Below, one piece after another: positions 35,921-45,986 of a stretch of 64,000 bases of DNA (position 1 is the first letter of the stretch; the number at the start of each line of letters is the position of its first letter). Below the pieces are notes generated by a model. The model was not told where the DNA came from. It searched no databases and worked only from the letters and a program-made list of their open reading frames with translations. The stretch is from NCBI RefSeq assembly GCF_036059255.1, contig NZ_CP107947.1, positions 4,278,001-4,342,000 on the forward strand, written 5' to 3'. A program made the position numbers and the translations under genes. The stretch comes from Micromonospora sp. NBC_00389. Lineage in GTDB: Bacteria; Actinomycetota; Actinomycetes; Mycobacteriales; Micromonosporaceae.

Positions 35921-38290
35921 TATGTCCAAAGAATGACGCAAACCGCCGGTACCGCGCTCGCGCTGGTGCTCGGCCTGACAAGCCCGGCCTTCGCGGCCGG
36001 CCAGGACGCCCGGCCGACGGCGCCGCCGGATGACTGGGTCGGCACCTGGTCGTCCTCGGCTTCCGGCACCGTGCCCAACCTCCCCACCGGATATGCGGAC
36101 CGGACCATCCGCAACGTCGTGCACACCAGCGTTGGTGGTTCGGGTGTCCGGGTCTCGCTGACCAACGTCCTCGGCACAGTGGCGGTGCGGATGGACGTGG
36201 TGACGGTCGCGGTCGCCGATGCGCCCGACGCGCCGGACGCAGTCGCGGGCACAATGCGAGTGCTCACCTTCGGCGGCGCACCGGCGGTGACCATCCCGGC
36301 CGGCGGCGAGGTGCTGAGCGACCCGACTTCTCTTGCGGTACCGGAAGATGGCGACCTCCTGGTCAGCGTGTACACCCCGGTGTCGTCCGGGCCGGTGACC
36401 TATCACCAGGTGGCCAACCAGGCCTCGTACCTGTCGCAAAATGGTGATCACGCGGCCGACGAGTCCGGCGCGGCGTTCACCGAGACGGTCACTTTCTGGC
36501 CGTACGTGAGCGGCGTGGACGTCCTGGGACATGCCGACGGCGCAGTGGTCACGCTCGGCGACTCCATCACCGATGGAAACAACTCGACACGGAACGCGAA
36601 TCACCGCTGGCCGGACTACCTGGCCGACCGATTGATCGCCGAGCCAGGGCCAACGCGGCTCGGCGTGCTCAACGCCGGCATCAGCTCGAACCGGTTACTC
36701 AACAGCACCTGGAACCCCAACGCGCTATCCAGGTTGGACCGTGACGTGCTGACCGCGACCGGCGCGCGCTCCGTGATCGTCATGTTGGGAATCAACGACA
36801 TCGGTGGCCAGCCGCAGCACAACGAGCCGTCGAAGATCATCGCAGCGCTGGGCCAGATAGCTGCTCAGGTCAAGGCGAAGGGGCTGCGGGTCACCGGTGG
36901 CACGCTCACGCCGTTCGGCGGGTCGAGCAACTACACCGAGGAACTGGAAGGTGTGCGGCAGGCGGTCAACGACTTCATCCGCGACGGCGGCGCGTTCGAC
37001 GCGGTGGCCGACTTCGACGTCGCGCTGCGGGACCCCGCGGTGCCGAACCGGTTAGGGGCAGAGTACGACTCCGGCGACCATCTACACCCGAAGGACGCCG
37101 GTTACCAAGCGATGGCGGCGGTCGTTAACCTGGACAAGCTCGACACCCGCCCGTCCGGCCACTGGGTCCGCACCTGGCAGACGGCCATGGCGCGGACGAC
37201 GCCCGGTGCCGACCAGGGCATGCCGAACCACTCGATCCGCAACGTGGTGCACACCAGCGTGGGTGGCGACGCGGCTCGCGTGCGCCTATCCAACGCGCTC
37301 GGCACGGCGCCGGTCCTGATGGGACGAGCGACGCTGGCGGTGGCGGCTAGTCCCGACGCACCGGATGCAGTCGCCGGCACAATGCGCGAGCTGACCTTCG
37401 GCGGCGCGTCGTCGGTGACCATCTCGGCCGGCAGCGAAGTGCTCAGCGACCCGATTTCCCTTGCCGTGCCGGCGGACGGCGACCTGCTGGTGACCGTCTA
37501 CACCCCGACGCCATCCGGTCCGGTGACCGAGCACCCGCGCTCGTACCAGACGTCGTTCATCACGGCGGACGGCGACCACGCGGCGGACGAGCAGGGCACC
37601 GCGTTCACCCAGCCGACTACGGCGTGGTATTACGCGACAGCCGTGGACGTCCGGTCCTCCACCGCGCGCGGCGCGGTGGTGACCTTCGGCGACTCGATCA
37701 CCGACGGGGACAGATCGACCATCAATGCGAATGTGCGGTGGCCCGACGTCCTCGCCGACCGGCTCGCCGCCGAGCCGGGACCGACCGCGCTCGGCGTGGT
37801 CAACAGCGGCATCAGCGGCAACCGGATCCTGGACAGCAGCACTGGAACCGGGATCGGTGGCCCGAACGCGTTCGCCCGCCTGTCCCGGGACATGCTGACC
37901 ACGTCCGGGGCGCGCACGGTCATCGTGCTCGAGGGCGTCAACGACATCCTCAACCTCGATCACCCCGACCCGGAGACCCTGAAACTCGCCCTGCGGCAGA
38001 TCGCCGCCCAGGCACACGCACAGGGCCTGCGGGTCGTCGTCGGAACCATCACGCCGATCAAGGGATGGCGCTCCTACACCGAGGAACGGGAGAACGTGCG
38101 GCAGGCCGTAAACCAGTTCATCCGCACGAGTGACGACTTCGACGCGGTCGTCGACTTCGACGCGGTAGTGCGTGACCCGGCCGACCCGCAACGGATCAAC
38201 CCGCCACACGACTCGGGCGACCACTTGCACCCGTCGGACGCGGGCTACCGTGCGATGGCCGAGGCCATCGACCTCGGCACACTCCGCTGA
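35915..38290 (+). CDS. Secreted tandem SGNH/GDSL hydrolase (two complete catalytic domains)
   Basis: This 791-aa protein has a signal peptide ([15 protein letters not shown]) and two homologous halves of about 380 residues. Each half has an N-terminal beta-sandwich ([10 protein letters not shown] and [12 protein letters not shown]) and an SGNH domain with all blocks: GDSITDG, then NAGISSNR or [13 protein letters not shown] or GVNDI, and SGDHLHP. Both Ser-Asp-His triads appear intact. Single-domain relatives are common in actinomycetes; a tandem with both halves active-looking is unusual. Given the sialidases and the shared operator, extracellular removal of O-acetyl groups from sialic acid or glycans is plausible but unproven. 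Confidence 0.87.
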   Translation: MSYVQRMTQTAGTALALVLGLTSPAFAAGQDARPTAPPDDWVGTWSSSASGTVPNLPTGYADRTIRNVVHTSVGGSGVRVSLTNVLGTVAVRMDVVTVAVADAPDAPDAVAGTMRVLTFGGAPAVTIPAGGEVLSDPTSLAVPEDGDLLVSVYTPVSSGPVTYHQVANQASYLSQNGDHAADESGAAFTETVTFWPYVSGVDVLGHADGAVVTLGDSITDGNNSTRNANHRWPDYLADRLIAEPGPTRLGVLNAGISSNRLLNSTWNPNALSRLDRDVLTATGARSVIVMLGINDIGGQPQHNEPSKIIAALGQIAAQVKAKGLRVTGGTLTPFGGSSNYTEELEGVRQAVNDFIRDGGAFDAVADFDVALRDPAVPNRLGAEYDSGDHLHPKDAGYQAMAAVVNLDKLDTRPSGHWVRTWQTAMARTTPGADQGMPNHSIRNVVHTSVGGDAARVRLSNALGTAPVLMGRATLAVAASPDAPDAVAGTMRELTFGGASSVTISAGSEVLSDPISLAVPADGDLLVTVYTPTPSGPVTEHPRSYQTSFITADGDHAADEQGTAFTQPTTAWYYATAVDVRSSTARGAVVTFGDSITDGDRSTINANVRWPDVLADRLAAEPGPTALGVVNSGISGNRILDSSTGTGIGGPNAFARLSRDMLTTSGARTVIVLEGVNDILNLDHPDPETLKLALRQIAAQAHAQGLRVVVGTITPIKGWRSYTEERENVRQAVNQFIRTSDDFDAVVDFDAVVRDPADPQRINPPHDSGDHLHPSDAGYRAMAEAIDLGTLR

Positions 38291-38445
38291 GTGCTGACTG
38301 CGTGCGGCCCACCCAGGTCGGCACGCAGCCACCCGCCGGCGCGGTCACGCGCGGCGAGCGGCCAGCAGGGCCGCCTCGGCGCGCTGAGCAACTCCGGCAC
38401 GGCCGAGGACGGCCAGCGGCCATCCAGGGGAGCGGTACACCAGGC

Positions 38446-38672
38446 GAGGAGGTGGTCGGCGAGTACGTGGACCACTTCAACAACCACCGTCCGCACCAAG
38501 GACGCCAGCACAGGCCACCGAACCACGACCCGACCGTCGTCATTCCGATCGGTGCTCCCGTGCGTCGGCGACGACGCCTTGGCGGACTGATCAACGAGTA
38601 CCACCGAGCAGCCTGAAACGATCATCGAAGTGCCAGCTCACGGCAACGACACGAGTTTTGGCACGGTACAGG
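38446..38672 (+). mobile_element. IS remnant: transposase tail plus right inverted repeat (related to 8691-9880 IS)
   Basis: A C-terminal transposase segment [19 protein letters not shown] ending INEYHRAA (stop 38614-38616) is followed by TTTTGGCACGGTACAGG at 38656-38672, one base from the right end of the IS copy at 652-1840. Everything upstream of the tail is lost. No gene is evident in 38291-38445. Confidence 0.8.
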
Positions 38673-38924
38673 ACCAGGACGACCACCCGGCCGCCGCAAC
38701 ACCCACCCCACCCCGCGCTACGACGTCCACACCGCGACCACCACGAACGCCAAGACAGCAGCTGCAAAAAAGCCGAAGCCCGTCAATCCCCGCCCACGCC
38801 GCACAGGTTAAAAATCAAGCTAGGCGTAGGAACCCTCATGATCACTGATGCCTGTGCCCGTCTTCTTCCCGCCCGGTCCTCACCGACCTATTTGCGTGGC
38901 CTCTAAAGGCAACGGTTCTCGACT

Positions 38925-39055
38925 CGCACCAGAGCACGATTCGCCGTCGCTGAATACATCGAAGTCTTCTACAACCGGCAACGCCTGCACTCCACCCTCG
39001 GCTACCGCACCCCAGCCGAAGCCCTCACCGACCACAGACTGCGTACCGCAGCCTG
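38925..39055 (+). pseudogene. IS3-family transposase C-terminal fragment
   Basis: The segment VAEYIEVFYNRQRLHSTLGY followed by RTPAEAL is the diagnostic end of IS3-type OrfB. Only about 40 residues remain, ending at the TGA near 39055. The preceding 38673-38920 shows no supported gene. Confidence 0.8.
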
Positions 39056-39100
39056 ACCAGCAAACCCCCAGACACTGTCCAAGATCCTTGACACGGCTCA

Positions 39101-39259
39101 GTCCGGCTGCTGGAGGTCTACCGCGCGACGATGGAGGCCAACGGGCCGAGCAGCCCGCCCGGCTACGGCCCGGCCGGCGCCGGCAAGGCCGTGTTCTCGG
39201 TCAGCTCGTTCATGGATAACCTTCCCGCCGAGGAGAAGCCAGCGGGCGCCCCGGCCTGA
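39101..39259 (+). pseudogene. C-terminal fragment of an unrecognised protein
   Basis: An open 52-residue stretch (LLEVYRATMEANGPSSPPGYG ... SSFMDNLPAEEKPAGAPA) ends at TGA 39257-39259 just before a terminator hairpin. It has no start and follows IS debris, so it is probably the 3' end of a gene truncated by the insertion. Confidence 0.4.
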
Positions 39260-39266
39260 CCCGCCG

Positions 39267-39295
39267 CGGTCTCCCGCCAACCGGACGGGAGACCG
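39267..39295. terminator. Hairpin between the fragment and the YeiH-type gene
   Basis: CGGTCTCCCG (39267-39276) pairs perfectly with CGGGAGACCG (39286-39295). It can serve the rightward fragment and the leftward exporter gene. A 17-bp direct repeat of the right arm follows. Confidence 0.65.
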
Positions 39296-39321
39296 TCGGA
39301 CCGGGAGACCGTCGGACCGGA

Positions 39322-40407
39322 TCAGGTGACCGCGAGGACCCCGACCAGCGAAACACCCGCGACCACGGCCGTCGAACCGGACGCGAGCAGGAACGGCCTG
39401 ACGCCGACGCGGCTGAGGGTCTGGATGCGCACGCCGCAGCCGAGGGCGAACATGGCGGCGGCCAGCAGTGTGGTCTGGGCGGTCCTGGCGCCCGCCAGCA
39501 CGGCGTCGGGCAGCAGTCCGGTGGTCCGGAGCACCGCCATCGCCAGGAAGCCCACTACGAACAGCGGGATCAGCGGCGGGCGCTTCGCACCGGCCGGGAG
39601 ATCGGCGCGCACCCGGCGCCGGCGCCAGCTGAGCACCGCGATGACGGGGGCGAGCAGGAGTACGCGGGCCAACTTCACGACCACCGCCAGGCCGAGGGCG
39701 GCGCCGCCGACCGTACCCCCCACGGCCACCACCTGGGCGACCTCGTGGATCGAGCCACCGGCCCACAGGCCCGTCTGGGTCGTGGACAGTCCCAGCGCCT
39801 CGGCGGCCAGTGGGACCGCCGGGATCATCAGCGTCCCGAAGATCACCACCAGCGCGACGGCTGTCACGACCTCTTCTTCCTCGGCGTCGACGACACCGTC
39901 GGCTGCGGCGACGGCGGCTGCTCCGCAGATGGAGAATCCGCAGGCGATCAGCAGCCGCTGCGTGACACCGATGCCGAGCAGCCGGCCGATGAACATGGTG
40001 CCGACGAGCCCCGCCAGCACGGTGACCACCACGACGGCGATCATTCCGGAGCCGAGTCGGAGGATGTCCGACAGCACGAGCTGGAGGCCGAGCAGGACGA
40101 TTCCGAGTCGGAGCAGCTTCCTGGCGGCGAAGGCCAGCCCGCGGCTGAACACGGCCGGCAGCGGGACGACGTTGCACAGGGCCGGCCCGAGCACGATCGC
40201 GATCAGCAGCGGGCTCACCGTGGGTAGGAGGAGGCCGCCGGCGAGCGCCAACCCCGCGGCACCGGCGCACAGCGCCACGCCCGGCCCGAGCGCGACCCAT
40301 CGCCGGCGCCACGACGGGCGGGGCTCCTGCGCCGGGTAGGGGGTGGGGCCGGTGCCCACCGGGACCGGCGCCTCTCGTGAAGCGGTTTCATTCAGCACGT
40401 CCGCCAC
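39322..40407 (-). CDS. YeiH/UPF0324-family putative sulfate exporter
   Basis: This membrane protein of about 361 aa (start GTG 40405-40407; the frame extends further) has about ten hydrophobic helices and the family signatures GPALCNV, LLRLGIVLLGLQL, CGFSICGAAAV, GLWAGGSIHEVAQVVA and the final FALGCGVRIQTL. It is divergent from a LysR gene with a 62-bp gap, a widespread arrangement in which the regulator controls the exporter. Transport function is family-based annotation only. Confidence 0.85.
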   Translation of the reverse strand: MADVLNETASREAPVPVGTGPTPYPAQEPRPSWRRRWVALGPGVALCAGAAGLALAGGLLLPTVSPLLIAIVLGPALCNVVPLPAVFSRGLAFAARKLLRLGIVLLGLQLVLSDILRLGSGMIAVVVVTVLAGLVGTMFIGRLLGIGVTQRLLIACGFSICGAAAVAAADGVVDAEEEEVVTAVALVVIFGTLMIPAVPLAAEALGLSTTQTGLWAGGSIHEVAQVVAVGGTVGGAALGLAVVVKLARVLLLAPVIAVLSWRRRRVRADLPAGAKRPPLIPLFVVGFLAMAVLRTTGLLPDAVLAGARTAQTTLLAAAMFALGCGVRIQTLSRVGVRPFLLASGSTAVVAGVSLVGVLAVT

Positions 40408-40469
40408 GCTGCCACGGCCCCGGGGCCCGCAGTAGCTCCGGATCCCGCATCGGCCCATACACTTTTGAT

Positions 40470-41381
40470 ATGTCCGCGCAGTGGCCCGACCTGGCCGTAC
40501 TGGAACTACTTCTGGCAACGGCGGAGCACGGCAGCCTCGGCGCGGGCGCACGTTCGGTCGGCATGGCGCAGCCGAACGCCAGCCGGGCGCTGGCCCGGCT
40601 CGAACACGAACTCGGTCTCGCCCTGATCCGCCGGACGCCCCGAGGGTCCACCCTGACGGCGCACGGGGCCCTGGTCGTCCAGTGGGCCCGCGCGGTGCTG
40701 GACGCCGCGGGGCAACTGGTCGAAGGCGCCACGGTGCTGCGCGCCGAACAGGACGTCCAGATCAACATCGGCGCCAGCATGACCGTCGCCGAGTATCTGC
40801 TGCCCGCCTGGTTGGGCGAGTTCCGGCGCCAGCAGCCCGACACCAGGGTCCATCTGCAGGTGCACAACTCCCACGACGTGTTCGCCGGGATCCGGCAGGG
40901 CAGCTTCGACGTCGGTTTCGTCGAGTCGCCCGGCGTGCCACGGGATCTGCGCAGCGCGGTCGTTGCCCACGACCGGCTCGTCGTCGTGGTCGACCCCGGC
41001 CATCCGTGGACGCGCCGCCGCACCCCGGTGGCGATCACCGAACTGGCCGCCACCCCGTTGGTGGTGCGAGAGCCCGGCTCCGGCACCCGGATCACCCTCG
41101 ACGCGCTGCTGGACGCATACCACCCCGTCGCGCCGGCACTGGAGTTGACCAGCAACGCCGCCGTACGGGTGAGCGTGACGGCCGGCGTCGCACCCGCCGT
41201 ACTGAGCGTCCTGGCGGTCGAGGCGGCGCTGCGCACCGGCGAACTGCGGGCCGTGCCGGTGGACGGGCTCAACCTGCAACGGCGGCTGCGGGCGGTCTGG
41301 CTGGCGCCGGGGCGCCTGAAGGGCCCGGCTGGACGGCTCGTCCAGATCGCCCGAACTGCGGCCCAGCGCCTGCCGGACTGA
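40470..41381 (+). CDS. LysR-family transcriptional regulator
   Basis: This 303-aa regulator has an N-terminal wHTH (LAVLELLLATAEHGSLGAGARSVGMAQPNASRALARLE) and a C-terminal periplasmic-binding-type effector domain (INIGASMTVAEYLLPAWL, FDVGFVESPG, VREPGSGTR). The ATG at 40470 gives a typical N-terminus; longer starts add a non-conserved basic leader. Its closest recognisable pattern is the CysB/YeiE-like group that neighbours yeiH genes. Its promoter shares the 62-bp region with the exporter gene. Confidence 0.88.
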   Translation: MSAQWPDLAVLELLLATAEHGSLGAGARSVGMAQPNASRALARLEHELGLALIRRTPRGSTLTAHGALVVQWARAVLDAAGQLVEGATVLRAEQDVQINIGASMTVAEYLLPAWLGEFRRQQPDTRVHLQVHNSHDVFAGIRQGSFDVGFVESPGVPRDLRSAVVAHDRLVVVVDPGHPWTRRRTPVAITELAATPLVVREPGSGTRITLDALLDAYHPVAPALELTSNAAVRVSVTAGVAPAVLSVLAVEAALRTGELRAVPVDGLNLQRRLRAVWLAPGRLKGPAGRLVQIARTAAQRLPD

Positions 41382-41468
41382 CTAGACCGGCGCGGCCGTG
41401 TTGCGCCCATACACGACCGGGCCGCGGGAGGCTCCCGCATTCGCGCCGACAGGTCCAACTTTGTTGCC

Positions 41469-42809
41469 ATGACCGAGCCGACCAAGATCCTGCTCGACGA
41501 GGCCGAGCTGCCCCGTCGCTGGTACAACATCGTCGCGGACCTGCCCACCGCGCCGCCTCCGGGCACCCTGGAGCCGGTCGGCCCGGACGACCTGGCGCCG
41601 CTCTTCCCGATGGACCTCATCCTGCAGGAGGTCACCACGGACCGGTACGTCGACATCCCTGAGGAGGTCCTCGACGTCTACCGGTTGTGGCGGCCGTCCC
41701 CGCTCTTCCGGGCACACCGGCTGGAGAAGGCGCTCGGCACCCCGGCCAAGATCTTCTACAAGTACGAGGGGGTCTCGCCGGCCGGGTCGCACAAGCCCAA
41801 CACTGCGGTCCCGCAGGCGTACCGCCGCCGGCATCCGGCGGCTGACCACGGAGACCGGCGCCGGCCAGTGGGGCACCGCGCTCGCCTTCGCCTGCTCCCA
41901 GTACGGCCTGGACTGCGAGGTCTGGCAGGTGCGCGCCTCGTACGACCAGAAGCCCTACCGGAAGATCATGATCGAGACGTTCGGCGGGGTGATCCACCCG
42001 TCCCCGTCGGACCTGACCGCGGCCGGACGCGCGGTGCTGGCGAAGGACCCCGACTCCCCGGGCTCGCTGGGCATCGCGATCTCGGAGGCCGTCGAGGTGG
42101 CCGCGCAGAACGCCGACACCAACTACGCGCTGGGCAGCGTGCTCAACCACGTCCTGCTGCACTAGACCGTGATCGGCGAGGAGGCCATCGCCCAGCTCGC
42201 CAAGGTAGGCCTGACGCCCGACGTGATCGTCGGTTGCACCAGCGGCGGGTCCAACTTCGGCGGCCTGGCGTTCCCGTTCCTGCGCGAGAAGCTGGCCGGC
42301 CGGATGGACGTCACGATCCGCGCGGTGGAGCCGGCGAGTTGCCCGTCACTGACCAAGGGCGTCTACGCGTACGACTTCGGCGACACGGCGGGCATGACCC
42401 CATTGATGAAGATGCACACCCTCGGGCACGACTTCATCCCCGACCCCATCCACGCCGGCGGGCTGCGCTACCACGGCATGTCCCCGCTCATCTCGCACAT
42501 CTACGAGCTGGGGCTGATCGAGGCGGTGGCCAAGACCCAGCGGGAGTGCTTCGAGGCCGGCGTCCGTGTCGCCCGCACCGAGGGGATCGTCCTGGCGCCC
42601 GAGCCGACCCACGCGCTGGCAGCGTGTGTCGAGGAGGCGCTGCGGTGCAAGGAAACCGGGGAGGAGAAGGTCATCCTCACCGCGCTGTGCGGTCAAGGGC
42701 ATCTGGACCTCGCCGCGTACGGGGCGTACCTCGCCGGCGACCTCGTGGACCACGAGCTGTCCGACGGCCAGATCGCCGAGGCGAGGGCCTCCCATCCGTC
42801 CCGGCGTGA
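41469..42809 (+). pseudogene. trpB: Tryptophan synthase beta-like protein (TrpB2 type), inactivated
   Basis: The N-terminal 120 residues ([23 protein letters not shown] with the PLP Lys) are typical TrpB2. Near 41825 the frame shifts: TACCGCCGCC fits loss of about 5 nt from a Tyr-Asn-containing family segment. The continuation [18 protein letters not shown] runs to an amber codon at 42163-42165 inside HVLLH-TVIG, where the family has Gln (CAG to TAG). The rest ([29 protein letters not shown]) is otherwise intact. The likely original stop at 42807-42809 is in the N-terminal frame, implying a third, compensating indel. A terminator follows. Confidence 0.88.
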
Positions 42810-42816
42810 CGTGCCG

Positions 42817-42842
42817 GGGTCCCGGGCTTCGGCCCGGGACCC
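42817..42842. terminator. UUCG-loop hairpin after the trpB pseudogene
   Basis: A perfect 11-bp stem GGGTCCCGGGC (42817-42827) with its complement (42832-42842), closed by a TTCG tetraloop, an especially stable fold. Confidence 0.75.
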
Positions 42843-42863
42843 GCTCGCACCGTCTCCCGACCG

Positions 42864-43235
42864 TCAGCACCAGCCGTTGATCGGGCCGCTCATGCCGGTC
42901 CACAGGTAGGCGTCGGTGACCCAGGTGCCGTCGGTGAGCCTTTCCACAGCGACGTGGTACCCCACCGTCCTGTGTGCGAGGTGCCGTAGGCGGAGCAGGC
43001 GACGTTGACAGTCGTGCCGTCCGCCACCGACCCGACGATCGCGTAACCGGTGCCGGGTACCGACCGCTTGTTGACCGTGGTGCCGCCGTTGGCGTCGACG
43101 ATGCCCTGGGTGAAGCAGAGCGCGCCGTAGTTGTAGAGGGATCCGCCGACGTTGACCCACGTGGAGCCGTGCAGGGCGTACCCCTGGTAGGTGGCGCCCC
43201 CGTATATGATCACCCACTTGCCGAAGTGGTGCCCG
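42864..43235 (-). pseudogene. Bacterial SH3 (SH3b) domain remnant
   Basis: The peptide RSVPGTGYAIVGSVADG then TVNVACSAYGTSHTGRWG and, in the neighbouring frame, GTWVTDAYLWTGMSGPINGWC matches an SH3b domain of secreted peptidases or lysozymes. It is split by a frameshift at about 42970 and joined to the GH84 remnant without its own start. It is probably the 3' end of a different gene. Confidence 0.6.
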
Positions 43236-44852
43236 CGGATCGGCACGGAGGCGGGTGTCGACGCCGCCGTCACCCGTCGCGACGGTGGCCGTGGTGGTCC
43301 AGGTGGCACCGTCGGAGGAGGTCTCAATCCGGTACGCCTTGCCGTACGCCGCCTCCCAGCGCAGCACGACCTTGCCGATCCGCCGCGGCTGCGCCAGTTC
43401 CACCTGCAGCCACTCGTCGTCGTTGTAGTTGGACGACCAGCGGGTCGAGCGGTCCCCGTCGATCGCGTTCTCCGGCGTGAACCGCGGCAGGCTCAGCTTG
43501 GTGCTCGACGCCGTCGCGATGCCCCCGTTGGCGGCCAGGCCCACGTTGGTGTCGCCGGTCATCGGATAGACGTGCACCGTCAGGGTGGCGCGGACCGGCG
43601 AGCCGCCGGTCGGGACGAAGGCGACGTGCACCTCGTACGGCCCGCTCGGCGTCCCGGCCGCGGCCGTGACGGTCACCGGGATGCCGGTGTCCTGGCCGCG
43701 CAGGACCGTGGTGTCCTGACTCGCCGGCTGCACCGTCAGCCCGGTGGGCGCGGTGACGGTCAGGGTGCCGGTGACGTCCTCGGCCCGGGTCGAGGCCAGG
43801 CGCACGGTCGCCGTCGCGGGCTGTCCTCCGGCCTCGGCATCGGTGCTGGCCGGGTCGACGGTAACGTCGGCGGGCGGGACGTCGGCGAACCAGGGGATGA
43901 TCTCGTTGACCTGCGGTGCGGGCGTGCCGTCCGCCCAGGCCAACCGGACCGCATCGGCCCGCACACGCCGCGCGTCGAGTTGGGTGTGGCCGTCGGCCAG
44001 GTCGCCGATGGTGATCCAGTCGCCGTCGACGGGGCGTACCTGCACCGCCGCCTTCGCCGGGCCGCCCGTCTGAAGGACCACCACCTGGTCCACCGGTCGG
44101 GGCGCGGAGAAGTCGACCTGGAGCGACTCGCCGGGCTGTGCCGCCCGGCCGGCGACGTAGGCGGTGGCCGCGTCGCCGTCCACGGCCCGGCCCGGGCTGG
44201 ATCCGGCGGCCGCCGGCTGGAGGAGTAGTTGTTATCGGCGAAGACCTGCAGGGCCGGCCAGACGGCGCCGCCGAGGTCGCGCAGCGCCGCCGACCATGCC
44301 GCCGCCGGGTCGTACGCCCTCGGGTTCCAGAAGAACGCGCCCGAGGTGAACTCCGCGATCTTCGACGCCTCGGCCTGGTTCATCGGGTTGGCGGTCACGC
44401 CGACGAGGTGCTGCTCGACACCGGGCGCCCGGCCGACGTACGGGCCGAGCAGCAGCCGGTCGGCCACGTAGTCGTTGACCGGGTAGTTGTCCCACACCAG
44501 GATGTCGTGGCCGAAGACGTCCCGCGCGCTCCTGGCCTGTGCGGCGGTGATGACCGGGGCGACCACCCCCACACCGGTCCACTCGACGATGACCGCCGAG
44601 TCCAACTTCGTCCGCAGCGCCGTCTTGTACGGCGAGTCGCCGACGTCGTAGTACTCCGTCGGCACCATCTGCAGCCGCTCGGCGCCCGGGTGGGTGGCGA
44701 CGAAGTCCCGCTGCACCCGGTTGAGCAGGAACGCCTGCGCCGCGCCGGCCGCGCCACCGCCGGAGCCGAACACGGCCGCGTCCTGCGGGCATTTCCACGT
44801 CGTGTAGCTGATGTGGTCCAACGGGATCGCGAACGACCGCGCCCCGCAGCGG
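43236..44852 (-). pseudogene. GH84 beta-N-acetylglucosaminidase, 5'-truncated, with mutated catalytic Asp
   Basis: From 44852 leftward: SFAIPLDHISYTTW, then MVPTEYYDVGDSPYKTALR, WTGVGVVAP, LVWDNYPVNDYV, LVGVTANPMNQAEASKIAEF and a discoidin-like (F5/8C) domain (ENAIDGDRSTRWSSNYNDDEWLQVEL) mark a GH84 enzyme. The family has Asp-Asp at LDDIS; here it is Asp-His, removing the general acid/base. The frame shifts at about 44220 and about 43260, and the N-terminus is replaced by a LuxR fragment. It would have extended the glycan-foraging repertoire (hexosamine removal) but is now dead. Confidence 0.82.
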
Positions 44853-45095
44853 GCCCGGGCCGAGTTGCGTGCTTCCGGGGATGCCGCGCCGGCCAGGACC
44901 GCTGGGCAAGACGCGCTTGGCCGTCTCACGCCGCAGGAGTTGCAGATCGTCCGGCTCGCAGCCGAGGGGGTGAGCAACCGCGACATCGCCGCGCAGATGT
45001 TCCTCAGCCACCGGACCGTCGAGTACCACCTTTACAAGGCCTATCCCAAGCTCGGGGTCGGTTCCCGGACCGAACTCGCCCGATTCCGGTGGTGA
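44853..45095 (+). pseudogene. LuxR-family regulator, C-terminal HTH fragment
   Basis: Starting abruptly at RARAELRASGDAAPAR, the segment has the LuxR HTH LTPQELQIVRLAAEG then SNRDIAAQMFLSHRTVEYHLYKAYPKLGV. The N-terminal ATPase or receiver region is missing and replaced by GH84 sequence of opposite orientation. About 80 residues remain. No gene is evident in 45096-45320. Confidence 0.82.
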
Positions 45096-45320
45096 CTACC
45101 GTGGCGCCACGGATTCGGCCCGATGCCGGCTCTGCGAAGTTAACGGGGTCAGCCAGTTCTGCAGCTATCTGTCGCGGGCTTCGGTAACCGTCGCGGCCGG
45201 GCCTTGGCGTGAGCGGCGGCCCGTGGCCTCTCGACCGCAGCATTGAGGTTCGTGTGCTGGCGGGCTGGGTGCACCGGTGAACATCGAGTGGACCCGGGAG
45301 TGGCAGGAGACCGTCGCTGA

Positions 45321-45917
45321 TCAGGGCTCGCGGGCGCCGTAGAGGCGCAGGATGCTGTGGCGTAGCGCTGCCGCGGTCTGCGCGGTGGTCATGCGGCCGG
45401 CGGCGACTTCGCCGCCGGCCGCATGTCCGAGCGCGATGGTCGCGGAGACCAACCAGGCCGGGCTGAGGGTGCCGTCGAACTCGCCGGTGGCCTGGCCGCG
45501 CCTGATCAGCCGCTCCAGACGCTCGTTGACTGCGGCATGCTGACGTTCGGAGTCCGCCTGGTTAACGGCGGTCGCCGACGGGTGCAGGAGCAGCGGGTAC
45601 CGGTCGAACAGCCGCCAGGTGACGTCCAGCCAGCGCATCAGCGCCTCGGTGACGGTGCCGCTGTCAACGTCGGCGGCGTCGAGGGCGGCAACGGCTTCGG
45701 CGGTGATGTGGTCGATGACCGCGGCCACCAGCAGCGGCCGGGACGGGTAGTGGGCGTAAACGGTTTGGCGGGTGACGCCAGCTGCGGCAGCGACCTGTTC
45801 CACCTTCGCGTCCGGATGCCGACCGAGCACCTGGACGGCGGCGTCGAGTACAGCGGCGGCGCTGCGCTCGGCGTCCGAACGCCGCCGCCGGCGCCGACCA
45901 CCCGTTATCTCTGACAT
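45321..45917 (-). CDS. TetR-family regulator
   Basis: This 198-aa regulator starts at the ATG 45915-45917, giving the usual basic leader (GGRRRRRRSDAERS) before the HTH AVLDAAVQVLGRHPDAKVEQVAAAAGVTRQTVYAHYPSR. The C-terminal ligand domain is helical (ALMRWLDVTWRLFDRYPLLL). It is divergent from a small NTF2-like protein that it probably controls; the 69-bp gap carries partial inverted repeats. Confidence 0.88.
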   Translation of the reverse strand: MSEITGGRRRRRRSDAERSAAAVLDAAVQVLGRHPDAKVEQVAAAAGVTRQTVYAHYPSRPLLVAAVIDHITAEAVAALDAADVDSGTVTEALMRWLDVTWRLFDRYPLLLHPSATAVNQADSERQHAAVNERLERLIRRGQATGEFDGTLSPAWLVSATIALGHAAGGEVAAGRMTTAQTAAALRHSILRLYGAREP

Positions 45918-45986
45918 GTTGTCTAATCTACCGCCCGGCATTATGGTAGACACCCTGTCAAAGATAAGGCGATTCAGGGAGATCAA
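45918..45986. promoter_or_regulatory. Divergent TetR/NTF2-like control region
   Basis: TGTCTA at 45920-45925 faces TAGACA at 45946-45951, with CTACC and GGTAG nested inside, and a further TGTCA follows. This is a likely TetR operator overlapping both promoters; the -10-like TAATCT lies within it. Confidence 0.45.

Noticed and set aside
42163..42165. In-frame TAG as a pyrrolysine or other recoded codon in trpB
   Set aside because: The position is a conserved Gln and the gene also has frameshifts, so simple decay explains it.
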